Positions 6,703 through 14,083 of a stretch of 16,486 nt of DNA are shown one piece after another. The notes below the pieces were generated by a model. That model was not told where the DNA came from, did not search any database, and saw only the letters and a list, made by a program, of their open reading frames with translations. Positions within the stretch are counted from its first letter, which is position 1. Each line of letters starts with the position of its first letter. Source of the DNA: JAIVJN01 sp036732565. GTDB lineage: Bacteria; Acidobacteriota; Vicinamibacteria; Vicinamibacterales; UBA2999. The translations under genes and the position numbers were made by a program. Location: the NCBI GenBank assembly GCA_036732565.1, contig DAINCF010000105.1, forward strand, positions 1 through 16,486, in the 5' to 3' direction.

Positions 6703-7874
6703 CGCTCGCGGTCTTCTCACACAAGCTGTGCTGGCGATCGCCGAGCTCGCCATCCGGCTTCGCGACCGACGGTGGGTTCGCCCTCCAGATGCGCACGCTG
6801 TCCGATCTCTTCGACCGCACACGCCTGGTCGTCCCGTGCGATACGAGAGGCCCTCGTGACGGCGAGATCCCGATATCGGGGCGCAACCTCGACGTCGTGC
6901 CGCTCGAGCCGCTCGTCGGAAGCGATTTCAGTCGCAAGCTGCGCCTTCCCTCGTGGCTGTTCAGGAACGTCCGCGTCCTGATGAAGCATGCGGCGTTGGC
7001 CGATGCCGTCCACGCCGTGATCCCCGGCGATATCGGCACGCTCGGGATGGTGCTGGCGCTGGCGCGTCGACAGCCGCTGTTCGTCCGCCACTGCGGCAAC
7101 TGGTTCGTGCGCGAGACCGCGGCGGAGCACTTCTGGACGTGGGCGATGCAGACGTTCGCCGGCGGCCGCAACGTCATGCTGGCGACAGGTGGCGCGCCTG
7201 AGCCGCCGTCGAAGCGCAACACGGCGAATCAGTGGATCTTTTCGACGACGCTGACGGAAGCGGAACTGGCCGAGTGTCGGTCAGCCCGAGCGTCACGAAC
7301 GGCGCCGCCGCCGGGATCTGCGCGCCTCGTCATCGCCTGCCGCCAGGAACGCCGCAAGGGCACTGGCGTGGTGATCGAGAGCTTGCCCGGCATTCTCGAG
7401 TTCGCGCCCCGCGCGACGCTCGATGTCGTCGGCGACGGTGAGGATCTCAACGCCTTCAAGGCGCTGGCCGGGCGACTTGGCGTCGCGGACCGCGTCCGCT
7501 TCCATGGCAAGGTGAACCATCGCCAGGTGATGGGCCTGCTGGCCGACGCCGATCTGTTCTGCTATCCGACGTGCGCGTCCGAGGGGTTCCCGAAGGTGGT
7601 CCTCGAGGCGATGGCGTCCGGCTTGCCGGTCATCACCACGCCGGTCTCGGTGCTTCCCGAGCTGATGCGGAGCGGTGGCGGCCGGCTGATTGAGGCGGCA
7701 ACGCCCGAGGCCGTGCAAGACGCCGTGCGATCGTGTCTCGCCGACCCTCAGGGCTATGACGACATGTCGTCGCGCGCGCGTGACACCGCTCAGAGGTATT
7801 CCCTCGAGCGCTGGCGCGAGACGATCGGCCGGCAGCTCGAAGCGGCGTGGGGGCCGCTGCAGTCGCATGCGTAG
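6699..7874 (+). CDS. GT4 family glycosyltransferase
   Basis: This 391-residue retaining-type GT-B enzyme has the GT4 signature EGFPKVVLEAMASGLPV, with Glu295 and Glu303 spaced as E-x7-E, the donor-phosphate and base pair of the family. The N-terminal half has VFSHKLCWRSPSSPSGFATDGG, and a conserved-looking block from about residue 163 (MLATGGAPEPPS, then WIFSTTLTEAEL) links the two domains. ARLVIACRQERRKGTG starts the donor domain. A cytoplasmic role in assembling the repeat unit follows from family and context, while the sugar is unknown. The GTG start overlaps the previous stop (GTGA). No clear ribosome site is seen, so translation is probably coupled to the upstream gene. Its last 8 bases overlap the next gene. 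Confidence 0.88.
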   Translation: MTLAVFSHKLCWRSPSSPSGFATDGGFALQMRTLSDLFDRTRLVVPCDTRGPRDGEIPISGRNLDVVPLEPLVGSDFSRKLRLPSWLFRNVRVLMKHAALADAVHAVIPGDIGTLGMVLALARRQPLFVRHCGNWFVRETAAEHFWTWAMQTFAGGRNVMLATGGAPEPPSKRNTANQWIFSTTLTEAELAECRSARASRTAPPPGSARLVIACRQERRKGTGVVIESLPGILEFAPRATLDVVGDGEDLNAFKALAGRLGVADRVRFHGKVNHRQVMGLLADADLFCYPTCASEGFPKVVLEAMASGLPVITTPVSVLPELMRSGGGRLIEAATPEAVQDAVRSCLADPQGYDDMSSRARDTAQRYSLERWRETIGRQLEAAWGPLQSHA

Positions 7875-8955
7875 CCTCGCCGGACTTCGCGTGTGCTTCG
7901 TCGCGGGCACGCTTGGCCAGGGTGGCGCCGAGCGACAGCTCTACTACATGATCACCGCGCTGCGCGACAGCGGCGCGCTGCCCGAGGCCCTGTGTCTCAC
8001 GTGCGGAGAGTTCTGGGAGACTCGGATCAAGGCGCTTGGCGTGCCGGTTACGTGGGTGGGGCAGCAGGCGTCCAGGCTGGCGCGACTGGCGCGCATCATC
8101 CGTGAGGTGCGCACCCGTCGTCCCGACGTGGTCCAGAGCCAGCATTTCTACACGAATCTCTACGCCTACGGCGCCGCGCGGGCGTTGGGCGTCCGAGAGA
8201 TCGGTGCGGTTCGCTGCGACGCCGCGAGCGAGGTGCGAGACAACGGCGCGGTCCTCGGCCGCATCAGCCTGCACGCCCCGCAGGTGGTCGTCGCCAACTC
8301 CGCCAATGCGGTGCGGAACGCGCGGGCGATGGGTGTTCCGGCCAGCCGCCTGCGTCTGTTGCTGAACGCGGTCGACACCGTGCAGTTCGAGCCGGCAGCG
8401 CATGCGTCCACGGCGCGCGTCACGTTGCTCGCGGTCGGACGTCTGGTCGCCGTCAAGCGGTTCGATCGCCTGCTGACCGCGGTCGCGGCGATGAAGGACG
8501 AGTCCTGCGCGTGGCGTCTGGTGATCGCGGGTGATGGCCCCCTGCGAGGCGCGCTCGAACAGCAGGCCGCACAGCTCGGCCTGTTGCCGGACTTCGTGGA
8601 GTTCCACGGCGCCGTTTCATCGGTCGCTCCGCTCTACCAGCAGGCGGACGTCGTCGTCGTGACGTCGGACGTCGAAGGCACGCCCAACGTCATTCTCGAG
8701 GCGATGGCGTCTCGCTTGCCCGTCGTCTCGACGGGTGTCGGGGGCGTGCCGGATCTCGTGCAGCACGGCGACACCGGATTTCTGGTCGACGGCGACGATC
8801 CCGTGGCGCTGCCAACCATTTTGCGGCGGATGGTCGCGGATCGAGATCTTCGCATCCGCATGGGCGACCGGGCCCGGGCCCTGGTGCTCGCTCACCATGC
8901 GTTGTCGCGGCTGCCGGAGCGCCTCGAACGCCTCTACGGATCGGTGCTCTCATGA
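7867..8955 (+). CDS. GT4 family glycosyltransferase
   Basis: This 362-residue GT4 enzyme starts MRSLAGLRVCFVAGTLGQGGAERQL, the typical acceptor-side GGAER loop of this family. The second domain has TLLAVGRLVAVKRFDRLL, VIAGDGPLRGAL and the E-x7-E signature EGTPNVILEAMASRLPVV with Glu270 and Glu278. It ends with the usual C-terminal helix returning to the first domain. It probably adds one sugar of the repeat unit at the inner membrane face. The ATG at 7867 is the natural start, because the GGAER loop would otherwise sit over 60 residues in and a longer form would overlap the previous gene. It overlaps that gene by 8 bases and the next start by ATGA. Confidence 0.9.
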   Translation: MRSLAGLRVCFVAGTLGQGGAERQLYYMITALRDSGALPEALCLTCGEFWETRIKALGVPVTWVGQQASRLARLARIIREVRTRRPDVVQSQHFYTNLYAYGAARALGVREIGAVRCDAASEVRDNGAVLGRISLHAPQVVVANSANAVRNARAMGVPASRLRLLLNAVDTVQFEPAAHASTARVTLLAVGRLVAVKRFDRLLTAVAAMKDESCAWRLVIAGDGPLRGALEQQAAQLGLLPDFVEFHGAVSSVAPLYQQADVVVVTSDVEGTPNVILEAMASRLPVVSTGVGGVPDLVQHGDTGFLVDGDDPVALPTILRRMVADRDLRIRMGDRARALVLAHHALSRLPERLERLYGSVLS

Positions 8956-10394
8956 TCGGTAGTCCCCGCCGCCTGCGGGCACGGCCCGCGCCGATGGCGC
9001 ACGCGGGCCTTCGCAATGTCGGGGTGACGATGGGGCGCGCGGCGTTTCTGCTGGCGCACGTGCCCCTCGGCCTGGCCGTGTATCGAGACGCTCGCCTGGC
9101 CACGGCTCATGCGCTCGCGAGCGTGGTTATCGGTTTGATCTGGGCCACACATGGCACGCGCAAACCGGAGCGGGCGGCGTACGTTGCGGCCTACATCGTC
9201 GGTGGCGAGGTGCTGTGGCGGATGACCGGCGCGCACATCGCTTGGGAGTTCGGCAAGTACGGCGTCATCGGCGTGCTGGCGCTCTGGATGATCACCAAGG
9301 GCCGTCTCGCCGGCCCGGTGATGTCGACGCTCTACTTCGCCCTGCTGGTGCCGTCCGCGCTGCTGACGCTGATGGCCTTCGACCTGGGTCTCGCCCGGCA
9401 GCAGATCAGCTTCAATCTCTCGGGGCCGATCACGCTCATGATCGCCGTGTGGTTCTTTGCTCAGATCCGCATGTCGCCGCATCAACGGCAGGGACTGTAC
9501 GTCGCGGCCATCGCGCCTGTCATCGGCGTGGCGTCCATCACGTTTCTGGCGACCGTCCTCAACCCGGACATCGCGTTCGGGTCCGAATCGAACATGGAAG
9601 CCAGCGGCGGTTTCGGTCCGAACCAGGTGTCGGCGATGCTGGGGCTCGGTGCGCTGTTGGCGCTGCTGGGCATCGCCGAAGACGAGCACGGGTCTGGATT
9701 CAAGCCCCTGATGGTCGGCTGCATCATCGTGCTCGCCGTGCAGAGCGCGTTGACGTTCTCTCGCGGCGGTCTCTACAACGCGGGCGCGGCGGCCGTCGTC
9801 GGGGCAGTGTATTTCGTCCGAGATGCGCGCACACGGTTCAAGGCGATCGGTGCGGGCGTGCTGCTGGGCCTGCTCGGCTACTACGTGATCTTTCCCGCGC
9901 TCGACCGCTTCACCGACGGCGCGCTCTCCAGCCGGTTCAGCGACACCGGACTGACGAATCGCGATTCGATCGTCGAGGCCGATCTCGCGATCTTTCAGGA
10001 CCATCTGCTGGTGGGTGTCGGCCCTGGGCTGGGCAACGAGTACCGAGCGGCGTACGTGCGAAACACGCCGGCCCATACCGAATACAGCCGCATGCTCGCC
10101 GAACATGGGCTGCTCGGGTTGGCCTCGCTGGCGGCGTTGGCAGCCTTGATTCTCCAAACCATGCGCCAGCCGCGTCCGCTCCGCGAAAGCGCGGTGATGA
10201 TCGCGCTGTTCGCGTGGGGACTGCTGTTCATGCTCAGCTATGGCATGCGCGTCGCCGCGCCGTCCTTTGTCATCGGCCTCGCGTGCATGCCGACCAGCCT
10301 GCTGCCCACCACGCTCCCGTTGGCGCAGCGTCCGCTCCGCCGCGGCGTCGTGGTGTCCATGCGGGCGCGGCCGGCCAGGAGATGGGCGACGTGA
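8952..10394 (+). CDS. O-antigen ligase/polymerase family membrane protein (Wzy/WaaL-like)
   Basis: This 480-residue polytopic inner-membrane protein has about ten hydrophobic segments. One large periplasmic-type loop lies between SRGG (Arg271 region) and HTEYSRMLAEHGLLGL (His375 region), including VGVGPGLGNEY. This layout and these residues match the Wzy_C/O-antigen ligase superfamily. The proteins either polymerise repeat units or transfer the chain to lipid A or another acceptor, and sequence alone does not separate the two. The first hydrophobic stretch starts near residue 28. The basic N-terminus suggests ATG 8952, supported by the ATGA overlap. ATGs at 8994 and 9030 remain possible, and no strong ribosome site settles the choice. 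It overlaps the next GTG start as GTGA. It is the only multi-spanning protein in the window. Confidence 0.88.
   Translation: MIGSPRRLRARPAPMAHAGLRNVGVTMGRAAFLLAHVPLGLAVYRDARLATAHALASVVIGLIWATHGTRKPERAAYVAAYIVGGEVLWRMTGAHIAWEFGKYGVIGVLALWMITKGRLAGPVMSTLYFALLVPSALLTLMAFDLGLARQQISFNLSGPITLMIAVWFFAQIRMSPHQRQGLYVAAIAPVIGVASITFLATVLNPDIAFGSESNMEASGGFGPNQVSAMLGLGALLALLGIAEDEHGSGFKPLMVGCIIVLAVQSALTFSRGGLYNAGAAAVVGAVYFVRDARTRFKAIGAGVLLGLLGYYVIFPALDRFTDGALSSRFSDTGLTNRDSIVEADLAIFQDHLLVGVGPGLGNEYRAAYVRNTPAHTEYSRMLAEHGLLGLASLAALAALILQTMRQPRPLRESAVMIALFAWGLLFMLSYGMRVAAPSFVIGLACMPTSLLPTTLPLAQRPLRRGVVVSMRARPARRWAT
10377..10381 (+). promoter_or_regulatory. Shine-Dalgarno deciding a GTG start
   Basis: AGGAG lies 9 bases before GTG 10391 and directly abuts the in-frame ATG 10382. 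The spacing favours the GTG, which also gives the GTGA overlap common in this operon. Confidence 0.55.
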
Positions 10395-11473
10395 CGCCCT
10401 CGTCGCAGGACGTGATCGGCGTCTGCTTCGTCGGCTTGATGACCGGAAAGCACAAAGGCTTCCTGACGTCGCAGGGGCTGATCGTGTCGGACCGTTTGGC
10501 GACGGCTGGCGGTTACGCCGTGCTCACCACATCGGCGGTGCGCAACCGCTATCTGCGGCTGCTGGACATCGCCGGCACGCTGTTCCGATCGTGGCGTCGC
10601 GTCGACATTCAATGCCTCGAGATCTACGGCGGTCCGAGCTTTGTGATGGAAGACATGGCGAGCGCCGTCGGCAAGCTCCTGGGCCACAAAATCGTCATGG
10701 TGCTCCATGGCGGCGCGCTGCCGACGTTCGTGGATCGCTACCCGACCTGGACACGGCGCGTCCTGAAGCGCGCTGACGCACTCGTGACGCCGTCCGCCTA
10801 CCTGCAGCGGGCCGTCGCCGCTCGAGGGTTCTCCGCGCGCGTGATCCCGAACGTCGTGGATCTCGGCACCTATCCCTACAAGCAGCGTCGTCGCCTGGCG
10901 CCCCGGCTGTTCTGGATGCGCTCGTTCCATCCCATCTGGAATCCTGCGATGGCGGTGCGCATGCTCGCGCTCGTGCGGCGGCAGGTTCCAGACGCGACGC
11001 TGGTCCTCGCCGGTCAGGACAAAGGCAGTCAGCATCAAACCGAGCGGCTTGCCGTGGACCTCGGTGTCGCGGGTGCCGTGCGCTTTCCCGGGTTCCTCGA
11101 CGAGAAGGCGAAGATCGCCGCGTTCCGAGCCGCGGACGTGTTCGTCAACACCAACCGGATCGACAACATGCCGGTCTCGGTGGTCGAGGCCTGCGCGATG
11201 GGCTTGCCGGTCGTGTCCACGCGCGTTGGCGGGATCCCCGATCTGCTGGTCGACGGTGAAACCGGCCTGCTGGTCCCCGATGACGATGCGGCGGCCATGG
11301 CGGAGGCGGTGCTTCGACTGCTGCGAGATGAAGAGCTCGCCGCGAGATTGTCGGCCAACGGACGTTGCCTCGCCGAGCTCTCGGAGTGGACCCGGGTGCG
11401 CCCGCAGTGGGACCGGTTGTTTTCGGAGCTGCGGCCCTCCCCGCGAGCGGCCGTGACGGAGCGCGCCATCTGA
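10391..11473 (+). CDS. GT4-like glycosyltransferase
   Basis: This 360-residue GT-B glycosyltransferase starts with VIGVCFVGLMTGKHKGFLTSQG and has KIVMVLHGGALP in its first domain. LVTPSAYLQRAVAARGF and RVIPNVVDLGTYPYK mark the hinge. The donor domain contains ATLVLAGQDKG and SVVEACAMGLPVVSTRVGGIPDLLVDGETGLL. The usual first Glu of E-x7-E is replaced by Asp258 (DNMPVSVVE), with Glu266 kept, a variant seen in active relatives. The role is probably addition of one sugar to the repeat unit. It is separated from the other three GT4 genes by the membrane ligase/polymerase gene. The GTG start is chosen from the AGGAG spacing and the GTGA overlap; ATG 10382 would add three residues. The stop overlaps the second AsnB gene as TGATG. 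Confidence 0.88.
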   Translation: MTPSSQDVIGVCFVGLMTGKHKGFLTSQGLIVSDRLATAGGYAVLTTSAVRNRYLRLLDIAGTLFRSWRRVDIQCLEIYGGPSFVMEDMASAVGKLLGHKIVMVLHGGALPTFVDRYPTWTRRVLKRADALVTPSAYLQRAVAARGFSARVIPNVVDLGTYPYKQRRRLAPRLFWMRSFHPIWNPAMAVRMLALVRRQVPDATLVLAGQDKGSQHQTERLAVDLGVAGAVRFPGFLDEKAKIAAFRAADVFVNTNRIDNMPVSVVEACAMGLPVVSTRVGGIPDLLVDGETGLLVPDDDAAAMAEAVLRLLRDEELAARLSANGRCLAELSEWTRVRPQWDRLFSELRPSPRAAVTERAI

Positions 11474-13437
11474 TGTGCGGCATCGCGGGCGTGGTCACAC
11501 GCGATCCACGGGCGTTGGTCGATGAGGCGACCCTCGTCGCGATGCAGGCGGCGCTCGACCATCGAGGGCCGGACGATCGAGGGCTGTACTGCGCTCCCGG
11601 CGTCGGGCTCGCCTCGACTCGGCTGGCCATCCTCGATCTCTCCAGCCATGGCCACATGCCGATGAGCACGCCCGATGGGCGGTATCACATCGTCTACAAC
11701 GGCGAGATCTACAACTATCGCGAGCTGCGGCCGGCGTTGGAGGCGCGCGGCATCACGTTCCGCTCGAACTCCGATACCGAAGTGCTGCTGCAGTTGTACG
11801 CGGCCGAGGGCGTCGAGATGCTGGAGCGCCTCAACGGCATGTTCGCGTTCGCGGTGTGGGACGCGGTCGAACGGACGCTGCTGCTCGCACGGGATCGCCT
11901 CGGCATCAAGCCGCTCTACGTCGCGGAGATGGGCGATGCGCTCGTGTTCGGATCGGAGCAAAAGGCGCTGATGGCCGCGGGGTTTCCGGCGACCTTCGAT
12001 CACGACACCTGGGATGAGCTGCTGTGCTTCAGATATGTCGCGGGCGAACGGACCGCGCTTGCGGGTATTCGACGATTGTTGCCCGGACACTATCTGCGGT
12101 GGCGCGCGGGCCATGCCCGCGTGCAGCGATGGTGGGATCTCGCGTCGAAGGTCAAGGCGTCGCGTGAACGCGCGCCACGCGACGTCGCACTAGGCGACAC
12201 CGTAGCGTGGTTCCGCGACACCTTCGACGATGCCGTCGACGTCAGACGCATCAGCGACGTGCCGATTGGCGTGCTGCTGAGCGGTGGGTTGGATTCGAGC
12301 AGCGTGGCGACGTCGCTGGCAGCACGAGCCGGGCAAGGTGTGGCGAGCTTCACGGTCCGCTTTCCGGAACACGATCTCGACGAGGGTCCTCTCGCGCAGA
12401 CGGTGGCGCGGGCGGCGGGCCTGGCGTTCCACGAGTTGACGCTGGACCCGCGCGACCTGACGGCACGGCTCGATGCCGCATCCCGGCTGAACGACGAGCC
12501 GCTGGCGCACGCGAGCGACGTGCACTTGTGGGCGATCGCACAATATGCCAAGCCCAGGGTGTCGGTGCTGCTGTCGGGCGAAGGATCGGATGAAGCGCTG
12601 GGCGGCTACGTGCGCTACCTGCCGCTCCGGCACGCCCAATGGCTACGGGGCGCATCCTACGTGCTGCCGCGCATCGGGCGCGCGTTCGCGCTCCCTGGCC
12701 GTGTCGCCAAACTGTCTCGGTTCCTCGAGCTCGGATCGCTCCGGCGCTTCGTGCTGTTCAACGCCTGCGACGTGTTGCCCGCCCAGCTCGCGGCGTTGGG
12801 GCATACGCCGGCGCTGGAGTATCCGTTTCGCGAAGCAGTGGTCGCGGAGGCCGAGGCGTTATACCCCGCCGACGCGGCCCGGCAGGCGATGTTCAGCGAC
12901 CAGCACACGTTTCTGAGCTCGCTCTTGCATCGCAACGATCGGATGACGATGGGCGCGTCGATCGAGTGCCGCGTGCCGTTTCTCGACTACCGGCTCGTCG
13001 AAGGCTTGGCCGCCCTGCCATCGTCGGCGCTGTTTGCCGGGCGCGCGAGCAAGTCGCTGTTGCGCTCGGCGATGGCCGCGCGCCTGCCGCGAGCGATTCG
13101 ACGCCATCGCAAGTGGGGATTCGGCGTGCCGTGGACGCGGTACCTGCGCGAGGTGCCGGACCTGCGGCAGATGGTGAGCGCACTGCCGGACAGCGATCCG
13201 ATTCGGCACGGCCCCTTCGACCACGGGCGAGTGCGGAGTGTGGTCACAGGGTTTCTGCAGGGTGATGCCAGCCACGCCGCCCTCGTGAAGCAGCTGGTGA
13301 TGATCGTGTCCTGGCACCGCGCCTGTCTCGTGGATCGGCCAACCAGGTATCGCGCGCCGCATCTGATGGGGGCGATTCGCGAATCGCCCCTTCACGGACG
13401 CGGTGGCGCCCTACGAATCTCACCGGCGCTGCCATGA
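11473..13437 (+). CDS. AsnB-type glutamine-dependent amidotransferase (second of two)
   Basis: This 654-residue two-domain amidotransferase is 77 residues longer than its paralogue at 916-2649. Cys2 (MCGIAG), HRGPDDRG (30-37) and YNGEIYNYRELRPALEARG form the glutaminase. SGGLDS (270-275), SGEGSDE (368-374), RNDRMTMGASIECRVPFLD and RKWGFGVPW with Lys547 form the synthetase. All expected catalytic residues are present, and the RKWGF context is the canonical one, unlike the first copy. It may amidate a sugar acid or nonulosonic acid in the polysaccharide; true asparagine synthesis is possible but less likely here. Proteins of this length are common in exopolysaccharide loci. The last 24 or so residues are partly encoded by a perfect palindrome (13369-13390) and are not domain-like. 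The TGATG start fixes Cys2, and the end overlaps the GNAT start as ATGA. Confidence 0.9.
   Translation: MCGIAGVVTRDPRALVDEATLVAMQAALDHRGPDDRGLYCAPGVGLASTRLAILDLSSHGHMPMSTPDGRYHIVYNGEIYNYRELRPALEARGITFRSNSDTEVLLQLYAAEGVEMLERLNGMFAFAVWDAVERTLLLARDRLGIKPLYVAEMGDALVFGSEQKALMAAGFPATFDHDTWDELLCFRYVAGERTALAGIRRLLPGHYLRWRAGHARVQRWWDLASKVKASRERAPRDVALGDTVAWFRDTFDDAVDVRRISDVPIGVLLSGGLDSSSVATSLAARAGQGVASFTVRFPEHDLDEGPLAQTVARAAGLAFHELTLDPRDLTARLDAASRLNDEPLAHASDVHLWAIAQYAKPRVSVLLSGEGSDEALGGYVRYLPLRHAQWLRGASYVLPRIGRAFALPGRVAKLSRFLELGSLRRFVLFNACDVLPAQLAALGHTPALEYPFREAVVAEAEALYPADAARQAMFSDQHTFLSSLLHRNDRMTMGASIECRVPFLDYRLVEGLAALPSSALFAGRASKSLLRSAMAARLPRAIRRHRKWGFGVPWTRYLREVPDLRQMVSALPDSDPIRHGPFDHGRVRSVVTGFLQGDASHAALVKQLVMIVSWHRACLVDRPTRYRAPHLMGAIRESPLHGRGGALRISPALP
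13369..13390. repeat. Perfect 22-base palindrome inside the end of the second AsnB gene
   Basis: The arm GGGGCGATTCG (13369-13379) is followed directly by its exact reverse complement CGAATCGCCCC (13380-13390). It starts on a codon boundary and encodes the tail residues Gly-Ala-Ile-Arg-Glu-Ser-Pro, leaving the frame open to the stop at 13435-13437. A perfect 22-base palindrome is unlikely from codon choice alone. The form resembles short dispersed REP-like repeats, but no second copy is seen here. Confidence 0.75.
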
Positions 13438-14075
13438 ACGATGTGGTTGCGATTCGACAACTCGAGAAGGAAGACCTGCCCGCCGTGGCGGCCGTTCATG
13501 TGGCGGCGTTTCCGGCGAGCACGTTGACCACGCTCGGTGTCGAGGCGGTTCGTCGGTACTACGAATGGCTGCTGACGGGCCCGCATGACGTCACGGCGCT
13601 GGGGGCGTTTGTGGATCCCGAGCTGGTCGGGTTCTGCGTCGGCGGCACCTTTCGGGGCGCGATGGCTGGCTTTCTGGATCGCAATCGCACGTTCCTTGCG
13701 GGTCGCCTCGCGCTGCGACCGTGGCTGCTGATGGATCCGCTCTTTCGCGATCGTCTGCGCGCGGCGTGGCGACGGCTCCGGCGATTCAAGCGATCGGAAC
13801 AATCCGTGGTGGCGGGCAACGGCACCACGACGACCAGGGCCCCATGCTTCGGCATCCTGTCAATCGCGGTGCACCCGCAACGGCAGGGCATGGGCCTGGG
13901 ACGACGCCTCATGATCGACGCGGAGGCGTGCGCGCGCCGGCGCGGGTTCCGTCTGATGGACCTGACCGTCGATCCGCGCAACGCGCAGGGCGTCCGGTTC
14001 TACGAGGGCCTGCAATGGCGACCGGTCGAGAGCGCCTCGCGGTGGACCGGCCGCATGACCAAGACGTTCGATTAG
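13434..14075 (+). CDS. GNAT-family N-acyltransferase
   Basis: This 213-residue protein transfers an acyl group from an acyl thioester, usually acetyl-CoA, to an amine. The first motif IRQLEKEDLPAVAAVHVAAFP is the normal GNAT N-terminal strand and helix. The CoA pyrophosphate-binding motif ILSIAVHPQRQGMGLGRRLM places Gln149-Arg150-Gln151-Gly152-x-Gly154 in the loop. LTVDPRNAQGVRFYEGLQW is the C-terminal motif with the conserved Asn and Tyr. A roughly 60-residue basic insertion between strands 3 and 4 (residues 75-140) is longer than in small GNATs. Given the aminotransferase two genes downstream, an amino sugar is a reasonable substrate, but a side role on a protein cannot be excluded. The start overlaps the second AsnB gene as ATGA, and an 8-base gap leads to the CapK-like gene. 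Confidence 0.88.
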   Translation: MNDVVAIRQLEKEDLPAVAAVHVAAFPASTLTTLGVEAVRRYYEWLLTGPHDVTALGAFVDPELVGFCVGGTFRGAMAGFLDRNRTFLAGRLALRPWLLMDPLFRDRLRAAWRRLRRFKRSEQSVVAGNGTTTTRAPCFGILSIAVHPQRQGMGLGRRLMIDAEACARRRGFRLMDLTVDPRNAQGVRFYEGLQWRPVESASRWTGRMTKTFD

Positions 14076-14083
14076 CTCCGGCC

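Noticed and set aside
8870..8881. Palindrome GGGCCCGGGCCC inside a GT4 gene
   Set aside because: It encodes an Arg-Ala-Arg-Ala stretch with common G/C-ending codons and is in the middle of a conserved helix, so coding constraint explains it.
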